Assembly (NCBI GenBank): GCA_023231075.1
Contig: JALNWC010000053.1
Location: forward strand, 1 to 10,909
Source of the DNA: Rhodoferax sp.
Lineage (GTDB): Bacteria; Pseudomonadota; Gammaproteobacteria; Burkholderiales; Burkholderiaceae_C
DNA: 10,909 nucleotides
Direction of reading: 5' to 3'
Shown piece after piece: positions 1-6,146 of this stretch. Positions within the stretch are counted from its first letter, which is position 1; the number at the start of each line of letters is the position of its first letter. Under the pieces are notes generated by a model. It was not told where the DNA came from. It worked only from the letters and a program-made list of their open reading frames with translations, and ran no database searches. Both the position numbers and the translations under genes were made by a program.

Positions 1-17
1 TGACATCCATTTGACAT
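1..17 (+). promoter_or_regulatory. Pho-box-like direct repeat upstream of phnC
   Basis: TGACAT occurs at 1-6 and again at 12-17, an 11-bp period. PhoB boxes are pairs of 7-bp half-sites (consensus CTGTCAT) separated by 4 bp, which gives the same 11-bp period. Both half-sites here carry A where the consensus has T, and the first is cut by the window edge. The position, about 40 bp before the phnC start, suits phosphate-starvation control of a phosphonate importer. The second half-site also contains TTGACA (11-16), a perfect -35 hexamer, but I see no good -10 at 16-18 bp spacing. The repeat is seen; PhoB control is inferred. Confidence 0.35.
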
Positions 18-56
18 GTTGCGCCGTTAACTTAGCCGCATCAACCAGGAGTCACC

Positions 57-938
57 ATGGGCACGGCCATCCACATTACAGCACTGAACAAGACATTTCG
101 CGGCGGACGCAAGGCGTTGCAAGACATTCATCTGAGCATTCATGCGGGTGAAATGGTGGCGCTGATTGGCGCCTCCGGCTCGGGCAAGTCCACCCTGCTG
201 CGCCACATGGCCGGCCTGATGGCCGCTGACGGTGCGGGCCAGGGTCTGATCCAGATCAACGGCAAGACCGTGCAGCAGAACGGAAAAATCGCCTCTGACA
301 TCCGCCAGACACGTGCCAGCATCGGCTTTGTCTTTCAGCAGTTCAATCTGGTAGACCGCTTGCCGGTGATCGTCAACGTGCTGGCAGGCACGCTGCACCG
401 GGTTCCGTTGTGGCGCAGTCTGCTGCGCTGGTTCACGTCGGCCGAACGCAGCCGTGGTGTGGAGGCGCTCAAACGTGTCGGCATTGCCGAGTGTTGCGAC
501 CAGCGCGCGTCAACCCTGTCGGGCGGCCAGCAGCAGCGGGCGGCAATAGCCCGCGCCATGGTGCAGGGTGCCCAGGTGATCCTGGCGGATGAGCCGATTG
601 CCTCGCTGGACCCGGAGTCTTCACGCAAGGTGATGGACATTCTGGCGCAGGTGAACCGCGAGGACAAATGCACCGTGGTGGTGTCCTTGCACCAAGTCAA
701 CGTGGCGTTGAAATACTGCCCGCGCACCGTGGCCCTGCACCAGGGCCGGATGGTGTACGACGGGCCCTCGGCGGCGCTCACACCGACCTTGCTGCGCGAA
801 CTGTATGGCGCCGACGCGGACGACATCCTGGCGCTCGGCGACCACATCTCCAGCCTGCAGGACAGCAAGCCGGCACCCGTGCATCTGGTCTGGCCCACGC
901 CGCTGGCTGCGCACGGCTCGCAGGCCTACGCGGCCTGA
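57..938 (+). CDS. phnC: Phosphonate ABC transporter ATP-binding protein PhnC
   Basis: This 293-residue cytoplasmic ATPase would power phosphonate import with PhnD and PhnE. All ABC motifs are visible: Walker A GASGSGKST at residues 38-46, Q-loop glutamine in FVFQQ near 94, signature LSGGQQQR at 154-161, Walker B ending in ADEP (D178, E179), D-loop SLDP at 183-186, and the switch histidine H212. The identification rests on the PhnC-like segment between Walker A and the signature (FNLVDRLPVIVNVLAG) and on the phnD and phnE genes that follow. The protein is about 30 residues longer than E. coli PhnC, as I recall it, with a proline-rich C-terminal extension. AGGAG about 6 nt before the ATG supports this start. 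The phnD start codon is 42 nt downstream. The related phosphite or phosphate-ester importers use similar ATPases, so substrate assignment leans on PhnD. Confidence 0.93.
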   Translation: MGTAIHITALNKTFRGGRKALQDIHLSIHAGEMVALIGASGSGKSTLLRHMAGLMAADGAGQGLIQINGKTVQQNGKIASDIRQTRASIGFVFQQFNLVDRLPVIVNVLAGTLHRVPLWRSLLRWFTSAERSRGVEALKRVGIAECCDQRASTLSGGQQQRAAIARAMVQGAQVILADEPIASLDPESSRKVMDILAQVNREDKCTVVVSLHQVNVALKYCPRTVALHQGRMVYDGPSAALTPTLLRELYGADADDILALGDHISSLQDSKPAPVHLVWPTPLAAHGSQAYAA

Positions 939-952
939 ATCCGATTTTTTTT
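921..952 (+). terminator. Hairpin plus T8 between phnC and phnD (possible attenuator)
   Basis: CAGGCC (921-926) and GGCCTG (932-937) form a perfect 6-bp GC-only stem with a 5-nt loop. The right arm runs into the phnC stop codon. A run of eight T follows at 945-952. The 7-nt gap between stem and T-run is longer than in an efficient intrinsic terminator, so partial termination or an mRNA 3'-end stabiliser is more likely than a full stop, especially as phnD lies immediately downstream in the same direction. It could also be a chance structure at the end of a GC-rich gene. Confidence 0.35.
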
Positions 953-980
953 CGCTTCTCAAACCTCAAAGGAAATCATC

Positions 981-1949
981 ATGATCAAGAAACTGCTCGT
1001 CGGCCTGGCTGGCGCCACGCTCATCGCCATCAACCCGGTGGCCGCCCAGGAATTGAAGGAACTCAATTTCGGCATCATTTCGACCGAATCATCGCAAAAC
1101 CTGAGGTCGGACTGGCAACCGATTCTGGACGGCATGAGTCAAAAAACCGGCATGAAGGTGAACGCCTTTTTTGCCCCGGATTACGCCGGCATCATCGAAG
1201 GCATGCGCTTCAACAAGGTGCACGTGGCCTGGTTTGGCAACAAGTCGGCCATGGAAGCCGTGGACCGCGCCGGTGGCGAGGTGTTTGCCCAAATGGTCAA
1301 TGCCGATGGCACGCAGGGTTACTACTCGCACCTGATCGTGCACAAGGACAGCCCGCTCAAGTCCCTTGACGACATGCTCAAGCAGGGCAAGAACCTGTCG
1401 TTTGGCAACGGCGACCCCAACTCCACCTCGGGCTTTCTGGTGCCGAGCTATTACGTCTTTGCGCAAAACAAGATTGACCCAAAGACCTTCTTCAAGCTCA
1501 CTCGTAGTGCCAACCACGAGACCAACGCCCTGGCCGTGGCGAACAGGCAGGTGGATGTGGCCACCAACAACAGCGAGAACCTGGACAGGCTCAAAGGCAA
1601 GCTGCCCGAGAAGTTCAACGACATCCGCGTCATCTGGACCTCGCCCCTGATCCCGCTGGACCCGCTGGTGATGCGCAAAGACCTGCCCGAGGCCACCAAG
1701 GCCCGGGTGCGCGACTTCTTCTACACCTATGGCCAAGGCGGCCAGCAGGAAAAAGATGCCCTGTTCAAGCTGTCAAAACTCTCCGGCTTCAAGGCCTCCA
1801 CCAACAACCAGCTCACGCCCATTCGCCAACTCGAGCTGTTCAAGGCGCGCAACAAGTTTGAAGCCGACACCACGCTGACAGCCAACGACAAGCAGTCCAA
1901 ACTGGCTGACATTGACAAGCAGCTGGCAGCGCTGGGCAAGGTGAAGTGA
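981..1949 (+). CDS. phnD: Phosphonate ABC transporter substrate-binding protein PhnD
   Basis: This 322-residue protein would bind phosphonates in the periplasm and hand them to the PhnE permease. Residues 1-22 form a signal peptide: KK near the start, a hydrophobic core, and a V-A-A cleavage site before QE. The mature part is strongly like E. coli PhnD from memory: LNFGIISTES near 29, NAFFAPDYAGII at 61-72, GMRFNKV near 74-80, the ligand-loop segment FGNGDPNSTSGFLVP at 141-155, HETNALAVAN, and the VIWTSPLIP segment. The NSTSG loop (147-151) contacts the phosphonate group in this family. AAAGGAAA before the ATG is a good ribosome-binding site. Among phosphonate, phosphite and phosphate-ester binders, this sequence is closest to the true aminoalkylphosphonate PhnD, so confidence is high for the family and fair for the ligand. 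Confidence 0.95.
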   Translation: MIKKLLVGLAGATLIAINPVAAQELKELNFGIISTESSQNLRSDWQPILDGMSQKTGMKVNAFFAPDYAGIIEGMRFNKVHVAWFGNKSAMEAVDRAGGEVFAQMVNADGTQGYYSHLIVHKDSPLKSLDDMLKQGKNLSFGNGDPNSTSGFLVPSYYVFAQNKIDPKTFFKLTRSANHETNALAVANRQVDVATNNSENLDRLKGKLPEKFNDIRVIWTSPLIPLDPLVMRKDLPEATKARVRDFFYTYGQGGQQEKDALFKLSKLSGFKASTNNQLTPIRQLELFKARNKFEADTTLTANDKQSKLADIDKQLAALGKVK

Positions 1950-1956
1950 TGCGACT

Positions 1957-1992
1957 GGCACCTCAATTTTGCCTGGATGTTCTTGAGGTGCC
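1957..1992 (+). promoter_or_regulatory. Perfect inverted repeat enclosing the phnE Shine-Dalgarno
   Basis: GGCACCTCAA (1957-1966) and TTGAGGTGCC (1983-1992) are exact reverse complements, giving a 10-bp stem with a 16-nt loop in the 46-nt gap between phnD and phnE. The right arm contains GAGGTG (1985-1990), the evident ribosome-binding site for the phnE ATG at 1996. If folded, the stem would hide that site. No T-run follows, so it is not an intrinsic terminator. A role in lowering permease translation relative to PhnD, or in protecting the phnD 3' end, is inferred. Confidence 0.6.
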
Positions 1993-1995
1993 CGC

Positions 1996-2805
1996 ATGAG
2001 CGCGCCGACCAGCATGCCCGTGTTGCGTGCCGTTCCTGCACTGGAAACTCCCCGCGCCAATTTACTCGGCCTGTTGGCCTGGGGCATCCTGCTGGCGCTG
2101 CTGGCGGGTTCCTGGCAGGGTGCCGACATGCGTCCGTTCGACCTGGTGCGCGATGCCGGCAACATGGCCACGTACGCTGCCGACTTTTTCCCGCCGAAGT
2201 TCACCGACTGGCGCATGTACCTGAACGAGATGGTGATCACCCTGGAAATTGCATTGTGGGGCACCGCGTTGGCCGTGGTCTTTGCGGTGCCGCTGGGCTT
2301 GTTGTCGTCGGTCAACATCACGCCGTGGTGGATTAACCAGCCCATTCGCCGCCTGATGGACGCGGCGCGCGCCATCAACGAAATGGTGTTTGCCATGCTG
2401 TTCATCGTGGCCGTGGGTTTGGGGCCTTTTGCGGGCGTGCTGGCGCTGTTTGTGCACACCACCGGCATTCTGGCCAAGCTGTTTTCGGAAGCGGTGGAAT
2501 CGATAGACACCCAGCCGGTCGAAGGCATTCGCGCCACCGGCGCCAACGCGCTGGAGGAAATTGTCTACGGCGTCATTCCGCAGGTGTTGCCGTTGTGGAT
2601 TTCCTATTCGCTGTACCGGTTTGAGTCGAACGTGCGTTCCGCCTCGGTGGTGGGCATGGTGGGCGCGGGCGGCATTGGGGTGATTTTGTGGGAGATCATT
2701 CGCGGCTTTCAATACGCCGAAACCTGTGCCGTGATGATCATCATCATTGTCACGGTGACGCTGATCGATGTGATTTCAGCGCGAATCCGTAAATCGCTGA
2801 TCTAA
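1996..2805 (+). CDS. phnE: Phosphonate ABC transporter permease PhnE
   Basis: This 269-residue inner-membrane protein would form the phosphonate channel as a dimer with PhnC bound inside. Hydrophobic segments lie at about 22-38, 80-105, 129-153, 215-232 and 244-262. The cytoplasmic EAA loop that docks with the ATPase is at 176-199 (EGIRATGANALEEIVYGVIP), and the family-typical stretch VRSASVVGMVGAGGIG is at 213-228. Length is close to E. coli PhnE. The ATG is preceded by GAGGTG, which sits in the right arm of a hairpin and may be masked. This is a single permease gene with no second phnE copy. No C-P lyase core gene (phnGHIJ) follows; the block ends here against convergent genes. Confidence 0.93.
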   Translation: MSAPTSMPVLRAVPALETPRANLLGLLAWGILLALLAGSWQGADMRPFDLVRDAGNMATYAADFFPPKFTDWRMYLNEMVITLEIALWGTALAVVFAVPLGLLSSVNITPWWINQPIRRLMDAARAINEMVFAMLFIVAVGLGPFAGVLALFVHTTGILAKLFSEAVESIDTQPVEGIRATGANALEEIVYGVIPQVLPLWISYSLYRFESNVRSASVVGMVGAGGIGVILWEIIRGFQYAETCAVMIIIIVTVTLIDVISARIRKSLI

Positions 2806-2824
2806 ACGCTCTGCAGGTGAACCC

Positions 2825-2864
2825 GGCGATCCGGCAGGCGGATTGCCAAGGGATTCTCTTTTTT
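2825..2864 (+). terminator. Candidate terminator of the phnCDE block
   Basis: GGCGATCCG (2825-2833) pairs with CGGATTGCC (2839-2847) as a 9-bp stem with one G-U wobble and a 5-nt loop. T6 lies at 2859-2864. The stem starts 20 nt after the phnE stop, where a terminator is expected, before convergent genes. The 11-nt spacer between stem and T-run is longer than the textbook form, so termination may be partial. Confidence 0.45.
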
Positions 2865-2905
2865 AATAGCTACCCACGCAATGATGACAAGGGCTAGAGG
2901 TCTAA
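2865..2905. repeat. Possible Comamonadaceae short interspersed repeat
   Basis: The segment AATAGCTACCCACGC followed by ACAAGGGCTAGAGG resembles a roughly 40-bp element that I remember from many intergenic regions of Rhodoferax, Polaromonas and Acidovorax (general form AATAGCTNCTTACGC ... ACAAGGGCTAGAGGC). It lies between the convergent ends of phnE and the importer ATPase gene, a usual place for such elements. Only one copy is in the window, so the repeat character is recalled rather than seen. Confidence 0.4.
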
Positions 2906-2915
2906 TCTTTATAAA

Positions 2916-3674
2916 TCAGTCGCGCAAGGCCGATAGAAACTGCCGGAGCTCGGGTGTTTGCGGGCGGTTGAAAATTTTGTCCGGTGTGCCCGCTTCGTGG
3001 ATCAGTCCCTGGTGCATGAACACCACGCGGTCGCTCACCTTGCGGGCAAAGGCCATCTCATGGGTGACCAGGATCAGCGTCATGCCTTCATCGGCCAACA
3101 TCTCCACCACCTGCAGCACCTCGCCCACAAGTTCCGGGTCCAGTGCCGAGGTGATCTCGTCGCACAGCAGGACGGTGGGTGCCATGGCCAGCGCACGGGC
3201 AATGGCCACGCGTTGCTGCTGCCCGCCCGAGAGTTGATCGGGCATGCGGTCAAACAGGCTGCCCAGTCCCACGCGCTCCAGCAGGGCCTGGGCACGCGTT
3301 CGCGCTTCTTCCTTGGGCAGGTCCTTGACCAGAGTTGGGGCCAGCATCACGTTGCGCCCGGCACTAAGGTGCGGAAACAGGTTAAAGCTCTGAAAAATCA
3401 TGCCCACTTGCTGGCGCAGTTCGCGCATGGCATTGGCATCGCTGTGTTGCAAGGTCTGGCCGTCCACGGCCAGACTGCCGCGCTCAAAGGTTTCCAGCCC
3501 GTTGATGCAGCGCAGCAGCGTGCTCTTGCCCGAGCCGCTTTTGCCAATGATGCAGACGACTTCCTTGCGTCCGACCTGCAGGTCAATGCCCTTGAGCACT
3601 TCGGTGACGCCAAAACTCTTGTGCAGGCCACGGATGTCAACCAGTGCAAACCGGGGGGTAGATGATGGTGTCAT
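2916..3674 (-). CDS. Polar amino acid ABC transporter ATP-binding protein (GlnQ/HisP type)
   Basis: This 252-residue ATPase would drive the amino-acid-type importer encoded just upstream on the same strand. Visible motifs are Walker A GKSGSGKST (44-52), Q-loop in MIFQSFNLFPH (92-102), signature LSGGQQQR (148-155), Walker B VLLCDE (168-173), D-loop SALDP (176-180) and switch histidine H205 in VTHEM. The FNLFPHLS and VTHEMAFAR segments are typical of the PAAT (glutamine/histidine/arginine) ATPases. Position 174 is isoleucine (DEITSALDP) where DEPTSALDP is usual, a variant found in some members. The ATG is 3 nt after the permease stop codon (TGA TTT ATG) without a strong ribosome-binding site, so translation is probably coupled. 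It is the last gene of the leftward operon. Substrate cannot be read from this subunit. Confidence 0.93.
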   Translation of the reverse strand: MTPSSTPRFALVDIRGLHKSFGVTEVLKGIDLQVGRKEVVCIIGKSGSGKSTLLRCINGLETFERGSLAVDGQTLQHSDANAMRELRQQVGMIFQSFNLFPHLSAGRNVMLAPTLVKDLPKEEARTRAQALLERVGLGSLFDRMPDQLSGGQQQRVAIARALAMAPTVLLCDEITSALDPELVGEVLQVVEMLADEGMTLILVTHEMAFARKVSDRVVFMHQGLIHEAGTPDKIFNRPQTPELRQFLSALRD

Positions 3675-3677
3675 AAA

Positions 3678-4322
3678 TCAGGCCAGACGGCGGTTTTCCA
3701 GCCGCTGGCTCCACCACGACAGTGGGTAGCACAGGGCAAAGTACAAAAGGCCGACAAAGGTGTAGGCCAGAAACGGTTGGTAGGTGGCGTTGGAAATCAT
3801 CTGCCCGGCCTTGGTCAGTTCGACAAAGCCAATCACCGACGCCAGCGCCGTGCCCTTGATGATCTGCACCAGAAAGCCCACCGTGGGAGCAATGGCCACG
3901 CGCAGGGCTTGCGGAAGAATCACATGACGCATTTGCTGTGTGAAGTTCAGCGCCAGGCTGGTGGAAGCTTCCCACTGGCCCTTCGGGATGGCGTTGACAC
4001 AGCCGCGCCAGATTTCGGTCAGGTAGGCGCTGGCATACAGCGTGAGGCAGATGGCGGCCGACACCAGCGGCGAGGTGTCCATGCCCAGCAGCGCCAGGCC
4101 AAAGTACACCAGAAAGAGTTGCATCAGCAGCGGTGTACCCTGAAATATCTGCACATACCAGGCCACCGCCGTGGCCGCGGCGCGCAGCTTGCTAAAACGC
4201 AGCAAAAGCAGGCCCATGCCCACCAGGCCGCCGCCGATGAAAGCGATCAGCGACAGCGCCACCGTCCAGCGCAGGGCGCCGAGCAAAAAGGTGAAGATGT
4301 CCCAGAGTGAAAATTGAACCAT
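3678..4322 (-). CDS. Polar amino acid ABC transporter permease, second subunit
   Basis: This 214-residue inner-membrane permease belongs to the HisM/HisQ-GlnP family and would form a heterodimer with the permease encoded just upstream. It has about five hydrophobic segments, the family motif QIFQGTPLLMQLF near 58-70, and the EAA loop at 118-138 (EASTSLALNFTQQMRHVILPQ). I chose the ATG at 4322 (MVQFSLWDIF) over one at 4394. The longer version would overlap the preceding gene by about 60 nt and add a polar stretch unlike the family, and AGGA stands about 8 nt before 4322. The gap to the upstream permease stop is 13 nt, and the ATPase start lies 3 nt downstream, so the three genes form one tight transcription unit. 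Confidence 0.92.
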   Translation of the reverse strand: MVQFSLWDIFTFLLGALRWTVALSLIAFIGGGLVGMGLLLLRFSKLRAAATAVAWYVQIFQGTPLLMQLFLVYFGLALLGMDTSPLVSAAICLTLYASAYLTEIWRGCVNAIPKGQWEASTSLALNFTQQMRHVILPQALRVAIAPTVGFLVQIIKGTALASVIGFVELTKAGQMISNATYQPFLAYTFVGLLYFALCYPLSWWSQRLENRRLA

Positions 4323-4335
4323 GGCGCTGTCCTCG

Positions 4336-4998
4336 CTAGCGGCTGACAAAAATGAAGCGCGGTCCGACCCAGTAAAGCAATTGCCGCACCGCAATCGCCA
4401 GGAGCAGGTAGATGACGGTCACGATGATGTAGGACTCAAAACTGCGGAAGGTGCGGCTTGAGATCAGGTTGGCCGCCTGCGACAACTCTTCGGCCGAGAT
4501 CTGCCCGCACACCGCCGAGCCCAGCATCACGATGATGATCTGGCTCACCAGCGCCGGCCAGATGCGCGCCAGTGCCGGAGGCAGCACCACGCGCGAGAAC
4601 GTTTGCCAAGGTGTCAGCGCCAGGCTCATGGCCGCTTCCAGCTGACCCTTGGGCGTGGTCTGCAGGCCGGCGCGCACGATCTCACAGGCATACGCGCCCA
4701 AATTCAGCACCATGGCCAGCACACAGGCCACTTCTACCGACAGGCGCAGGCCCAGCGACGGCAGACCGAAGAAGATGAAAAACAGCTGGATGATGAAGGG
4801 CGTGTTGCGCACCAACTCCACATAGCCGCCCACCGTCCGTTTCAGGATGGGGCCGCCGTGCAACCGTGCCCAGGCACAGGCCGTGCCCAACAAGGCACCC
4901 AGCACCGCCGAGATGGCCGTCAGCACCACCGTCAGGCCCAGCCCACGCAAGAGCATGGGCCATTGGGTCAGAACGACGAAAAAGTTGAATTCAATCAT
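4336..4998 (-). CDS. Polar amino acid ABC transporter permease, first subunit
   Basis: This 220-residue inner-membrane permease is the partner of the following permease gene. It shows the PAAT hallmark ELVRNTPFIIQLFF at 61-74, the EAA loop at about 121-142 (EAAMSLALTPWQTFSRVVLP) and hydrophobic segments spread across the protein, with an amphipathic C-terminus ending FIFVSR. Two unequal permeases plus one ATPase and one binding protein is the usual layout for histidine, glutamine, cystine and related importers. The ATG at 4998 has only a weak upstream ribosome-binding sequence. A 144-bp gap with a large palindrome separates it from the binding-protein gene, which probably lowers permease expression relative to the binding protein. 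Confidence 0.92.
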   Translation of the reverse strand: MIEFNFFVVLTQWPMLLRGLGLTVVLTAISAVLGALLGTACAWARLHGGPILKRTVGGYVELVRNTPFIIQLFFIFFGLPSLGLRLSVEVACVLAMVLNLGAYACEIVRAGLQTTPKGQLEAAMSLALTPWQTFSRVVLPPALARIWPALVSQIIIVMLGSAVCGQISAEELSQAANLISSRTFRSFESYIIVTVIYLLLAIAVRQLLYWVGPRFIFVSR

Positions 4999-5034
4999 GG
5001 TGAGTCAGGAATGCTGCCGAAGTGATGCCCCCGC

Positions 5035-5109
5035 TCCGTTCGCCCTGAGCTTGTAAAAGCCTGTCCTGAGCTTGACGAAGGGCCCTTCGACAGGCTCAGG
5101 GCGAACGGA
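5035..5109. repeat. Dispersed palindromic repeat (CCGTTCGCCCTGAGC family)
   Basis: The outer arms TCCGTTCGCCCTGAGC (5035-5050) and GCTCAGGGCGAACGGA (5094-5109) are exact 16-bp reverse complements. Inside lie CCTGTC (5060-5065) paired with GACAGG (5089-5094), and the gapless palindrome CGAAGGGCCCTTCG (5076-5089). CCTGAGCTTG is directly repeated at 5044-5053 and 5065-5074. Sequences of the form GAGCTTGTCGAAGGG...CCCTTCGACAAGCTCAGGGCGAACGG are, from memory, widely scattered in proteobacterial genomes. This copy sits inside an operon between binding-protein and permease genes, where it could act as an mRNA stabiliser or partial terminator. There is no T-run on either strand. Confidence 0.8.
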
Positions 5110-5142
5110 TGTTTGGTGAGGGTTTGGAAGCGCTCAACAGCC

Positions 5143-5940
5143 TTAGTCAGGCAACACGCCAGTGCCGCGGCCGAGCCATTTTTGCGAATACTGCTCCAGC
5201 GTGCCGTCGGCCTTGGCGGTGCGCAGGATCTCGTTCACCTTGGTCAGCAAGGCCGTCTCGCCCTTGCGCACGCCGATGAAGTTAGGCGAGTCTTTCAGCA
5301 GCAACTTGTATTCGGCCTGCACTTGCGGGTTCTTCTGCACGGCAGCAGCCGCCACGGCGGCGCCGGTCGCCAGCAGCTGGGTTTGTTGCGAGATGAAGGC
5401 GGCCACGGTAGTGGAATCATCTTCAAAACGCTGGATCTTCAGCGTGGGTGGGGCCACCTTTTGCAGCACATCATCCTGAATGGTGCCGCGCGTCACAGCA
5501 ATGGTCTTGCCGGCCAGATCGTCAAAGCTCTTGATGTTCAGCGCCTTGGGGCCGAACACGGCCTGAAAGAAGGGTGCATAGGCCACGGTGAAGTCGATCA
5601 CTTTTTCGCGCTCGGGGTTCTTGCCCAGGGCCGAGACGATCAGGTCGATCTTTTTGGTCTGCAGGTAAGGAATGCGGTTGGGCGTGCTTACCGGCACAAA
5701 CTCGGCCTTGACGCCCAGCTTGTCGGCTATCAATTGTGCGGTGGCAACGTCCACGCCCGTGAGTTTGAAATCCGGGCCCATGTAGCCATAGGGCGGAAAG
5801 TCAGAGGCGACACCCAGGGCAATCGATTTTTTTGCCAGTACGGAAGAGAGTGATTCATCCGCAGCATGAGCCGGTGTGGCCAGAGTCAAAACGGCACTGA
5901 CGCACAAACCAGCCAAGATGGAGAAAGCTTTGAGTTTCAT
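5143..5940 (-). CDS. Amino-acid-type ABC transporter substrate-binding protein
   Basis: This 265-residue periplasmic binding protein (family 3, HisJ/GlnH type) would capture the ligand for the two permeases and ATPase encoded downstream. Residues 1-26 are a signal peptide (K-L-K start, hydrophobic core, AHA cleavage site). The mature protein has the family pattern: IALGVASDFPPYGYMG near 41-56, the signature GVDVATAQLIADKLG, then SALGKNPEREKVIDFTVAY, and AGKTIAVTRGT leading into the second lobe. I placed the start at 5940 because the signal peptide begins there and AGGAAA lies just before the ATG. A start at 6126 would put 62 unrelated residues ahead of it and run through the operator region. 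The ligand is unknown; the neighbouring catabolic genes suggest an amino acid or ureido-amino acid. Confidence 0.93.
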   Translation of the reverse strand: MKLKAFSILAGLCVSAVLTLATPAHAADESLSSVLAKKSIALGVASDFPPYGYMGPDFKLTGVDVATAQLIADKLGVKAEFVPVSTPNRIPYLQTKKIDLIVSALGKNPEREKVIDFTVAYAPFFQAVFGPKALNIKSFDDLAGKTIAVTRGTIQDDVLQKVAPPTLKIQRFEDDSTTVAAFISQQTQLLATGAAVAAAAVQKNPQVQAEYKLLLKDSPNFIGVRKGETALLTKVNEILRTAKADGTLEQYSQKWLGRGTGVLPD

Positions 5941-6040
5941 GGATGTTTCCTGTTTAAAAAAGTGGACGCAAGCCCTTTTTGCAAGATGTGTGCCACGCCA
6001 TAAGCCTGGCATTGCCCTTGCAAACAGATGCTGGACAATA

Positions 6041-6058
6041 TGAAATATTCGTTTCTCA
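6041..6058 (+). promoter_or_regulatory. Operator-like site 1 (probable RpiR-family regulator site)
   Basis: TGAAATATTCGTTTCTCA contains the dyad GAAA-N6-TTTC. RpiR/MurR-family regulators are known to bind AT-rich palindromes with GAAA/TTTC arms. The site lies in the spacer between the candidate -35 and -10 of the importer promoter, where binding would repress. It is repeated with 15 of 18 identical bases at 6071-6088. Confidence 0.55.
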
Positions 6059-6070
6059 ACTTCAATACAA

Positions 6071-6088
6071 TGAAAAATATGTTTCTCA
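6071..6088 (+). promoter_or_regulatory. Operator-like site 2 (probable RpiR-family regulator site)
   Basis: TGAAAAATATGTTTCTCA is the second copy of the motif, again GAAA-N6-TTTC, in the same orientation. It starts exactly 30 bp after the first copy, about three helical turns, so two regulator dimers could bind the same DNA face. TTTCTCAA is identical in both. It is just upstream of the regulator gene. Confidence 0.55.
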
Positions 6089-6146
6089 ATGGTGCATGCG
6101 CCCTGTTTTGGGGATGCCGGCACCAAAACCTGCCAGCCACACTGCC

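Larger units (their letters stand above)
5941..6146. promoter_or_regulatory. Divergent regulatory region between importer and regulator operons
   Basis: This 206-bp gap is clearly more AT-rich in its middle than the flanking genes and should hold promoters for both directions. For the importer (- strand), TTGAAG (6065-6060) and CATATT (6042-6037) are 17 bp apart, each matching 4 of 6 consensus bases. For the regulator operon (+ strand), TACAAT at 6066-6071 matches the -10 consensus at 5 of 6 but lacks a clear -35. TTGCAA (6018-6023) with TGAAAT (6041-6046) is a second weak option. The two operator-like sites lie within and next to these elements. The exact start points are guesses. Confidence 0.55.

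Noticed and set aside
11..39. Sigma-70 promoter built on the perfect TTGACA at 11-16
   Set aside because: No acceptable -10 hexamer lies 16-18 bp downstream; the hexamer is better explained as part of the TGACAT direct repeat.
1957..1992. Reading the phnD-phnE hairpin as an intrinsic terminator
   Set aside because: No T-run follows the stem, and the start codon of phnE is 4 nt downstream of it.
2958..3665. 235-codon open frame on the plus strand opposite the importer ATPase gene
   Set aside because: Shadow of the ABC ATPase; histidine/glutamine-rich composition and no domain motif.
5941..6126. Longer N-terminus for the importer binding protein, starting at 6126
   Set aside because: A clear signal peptide begins at 5940 with AGGAAA before it. 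The added 62 residues have no family resemblance and come from the regulatory region.
5979..6146. Longer N-terminus for the RpiR-family regulator, starting at 5979 (or 6096 / 6114)
   Set aside because: The 5979 start would translate through both operator-like sites and the promoter region, and the added residues are not family-like. 6147 gives a normal RpiR N-terminus; 6096 and 6114 remain possible but have no ribosome-binding site.
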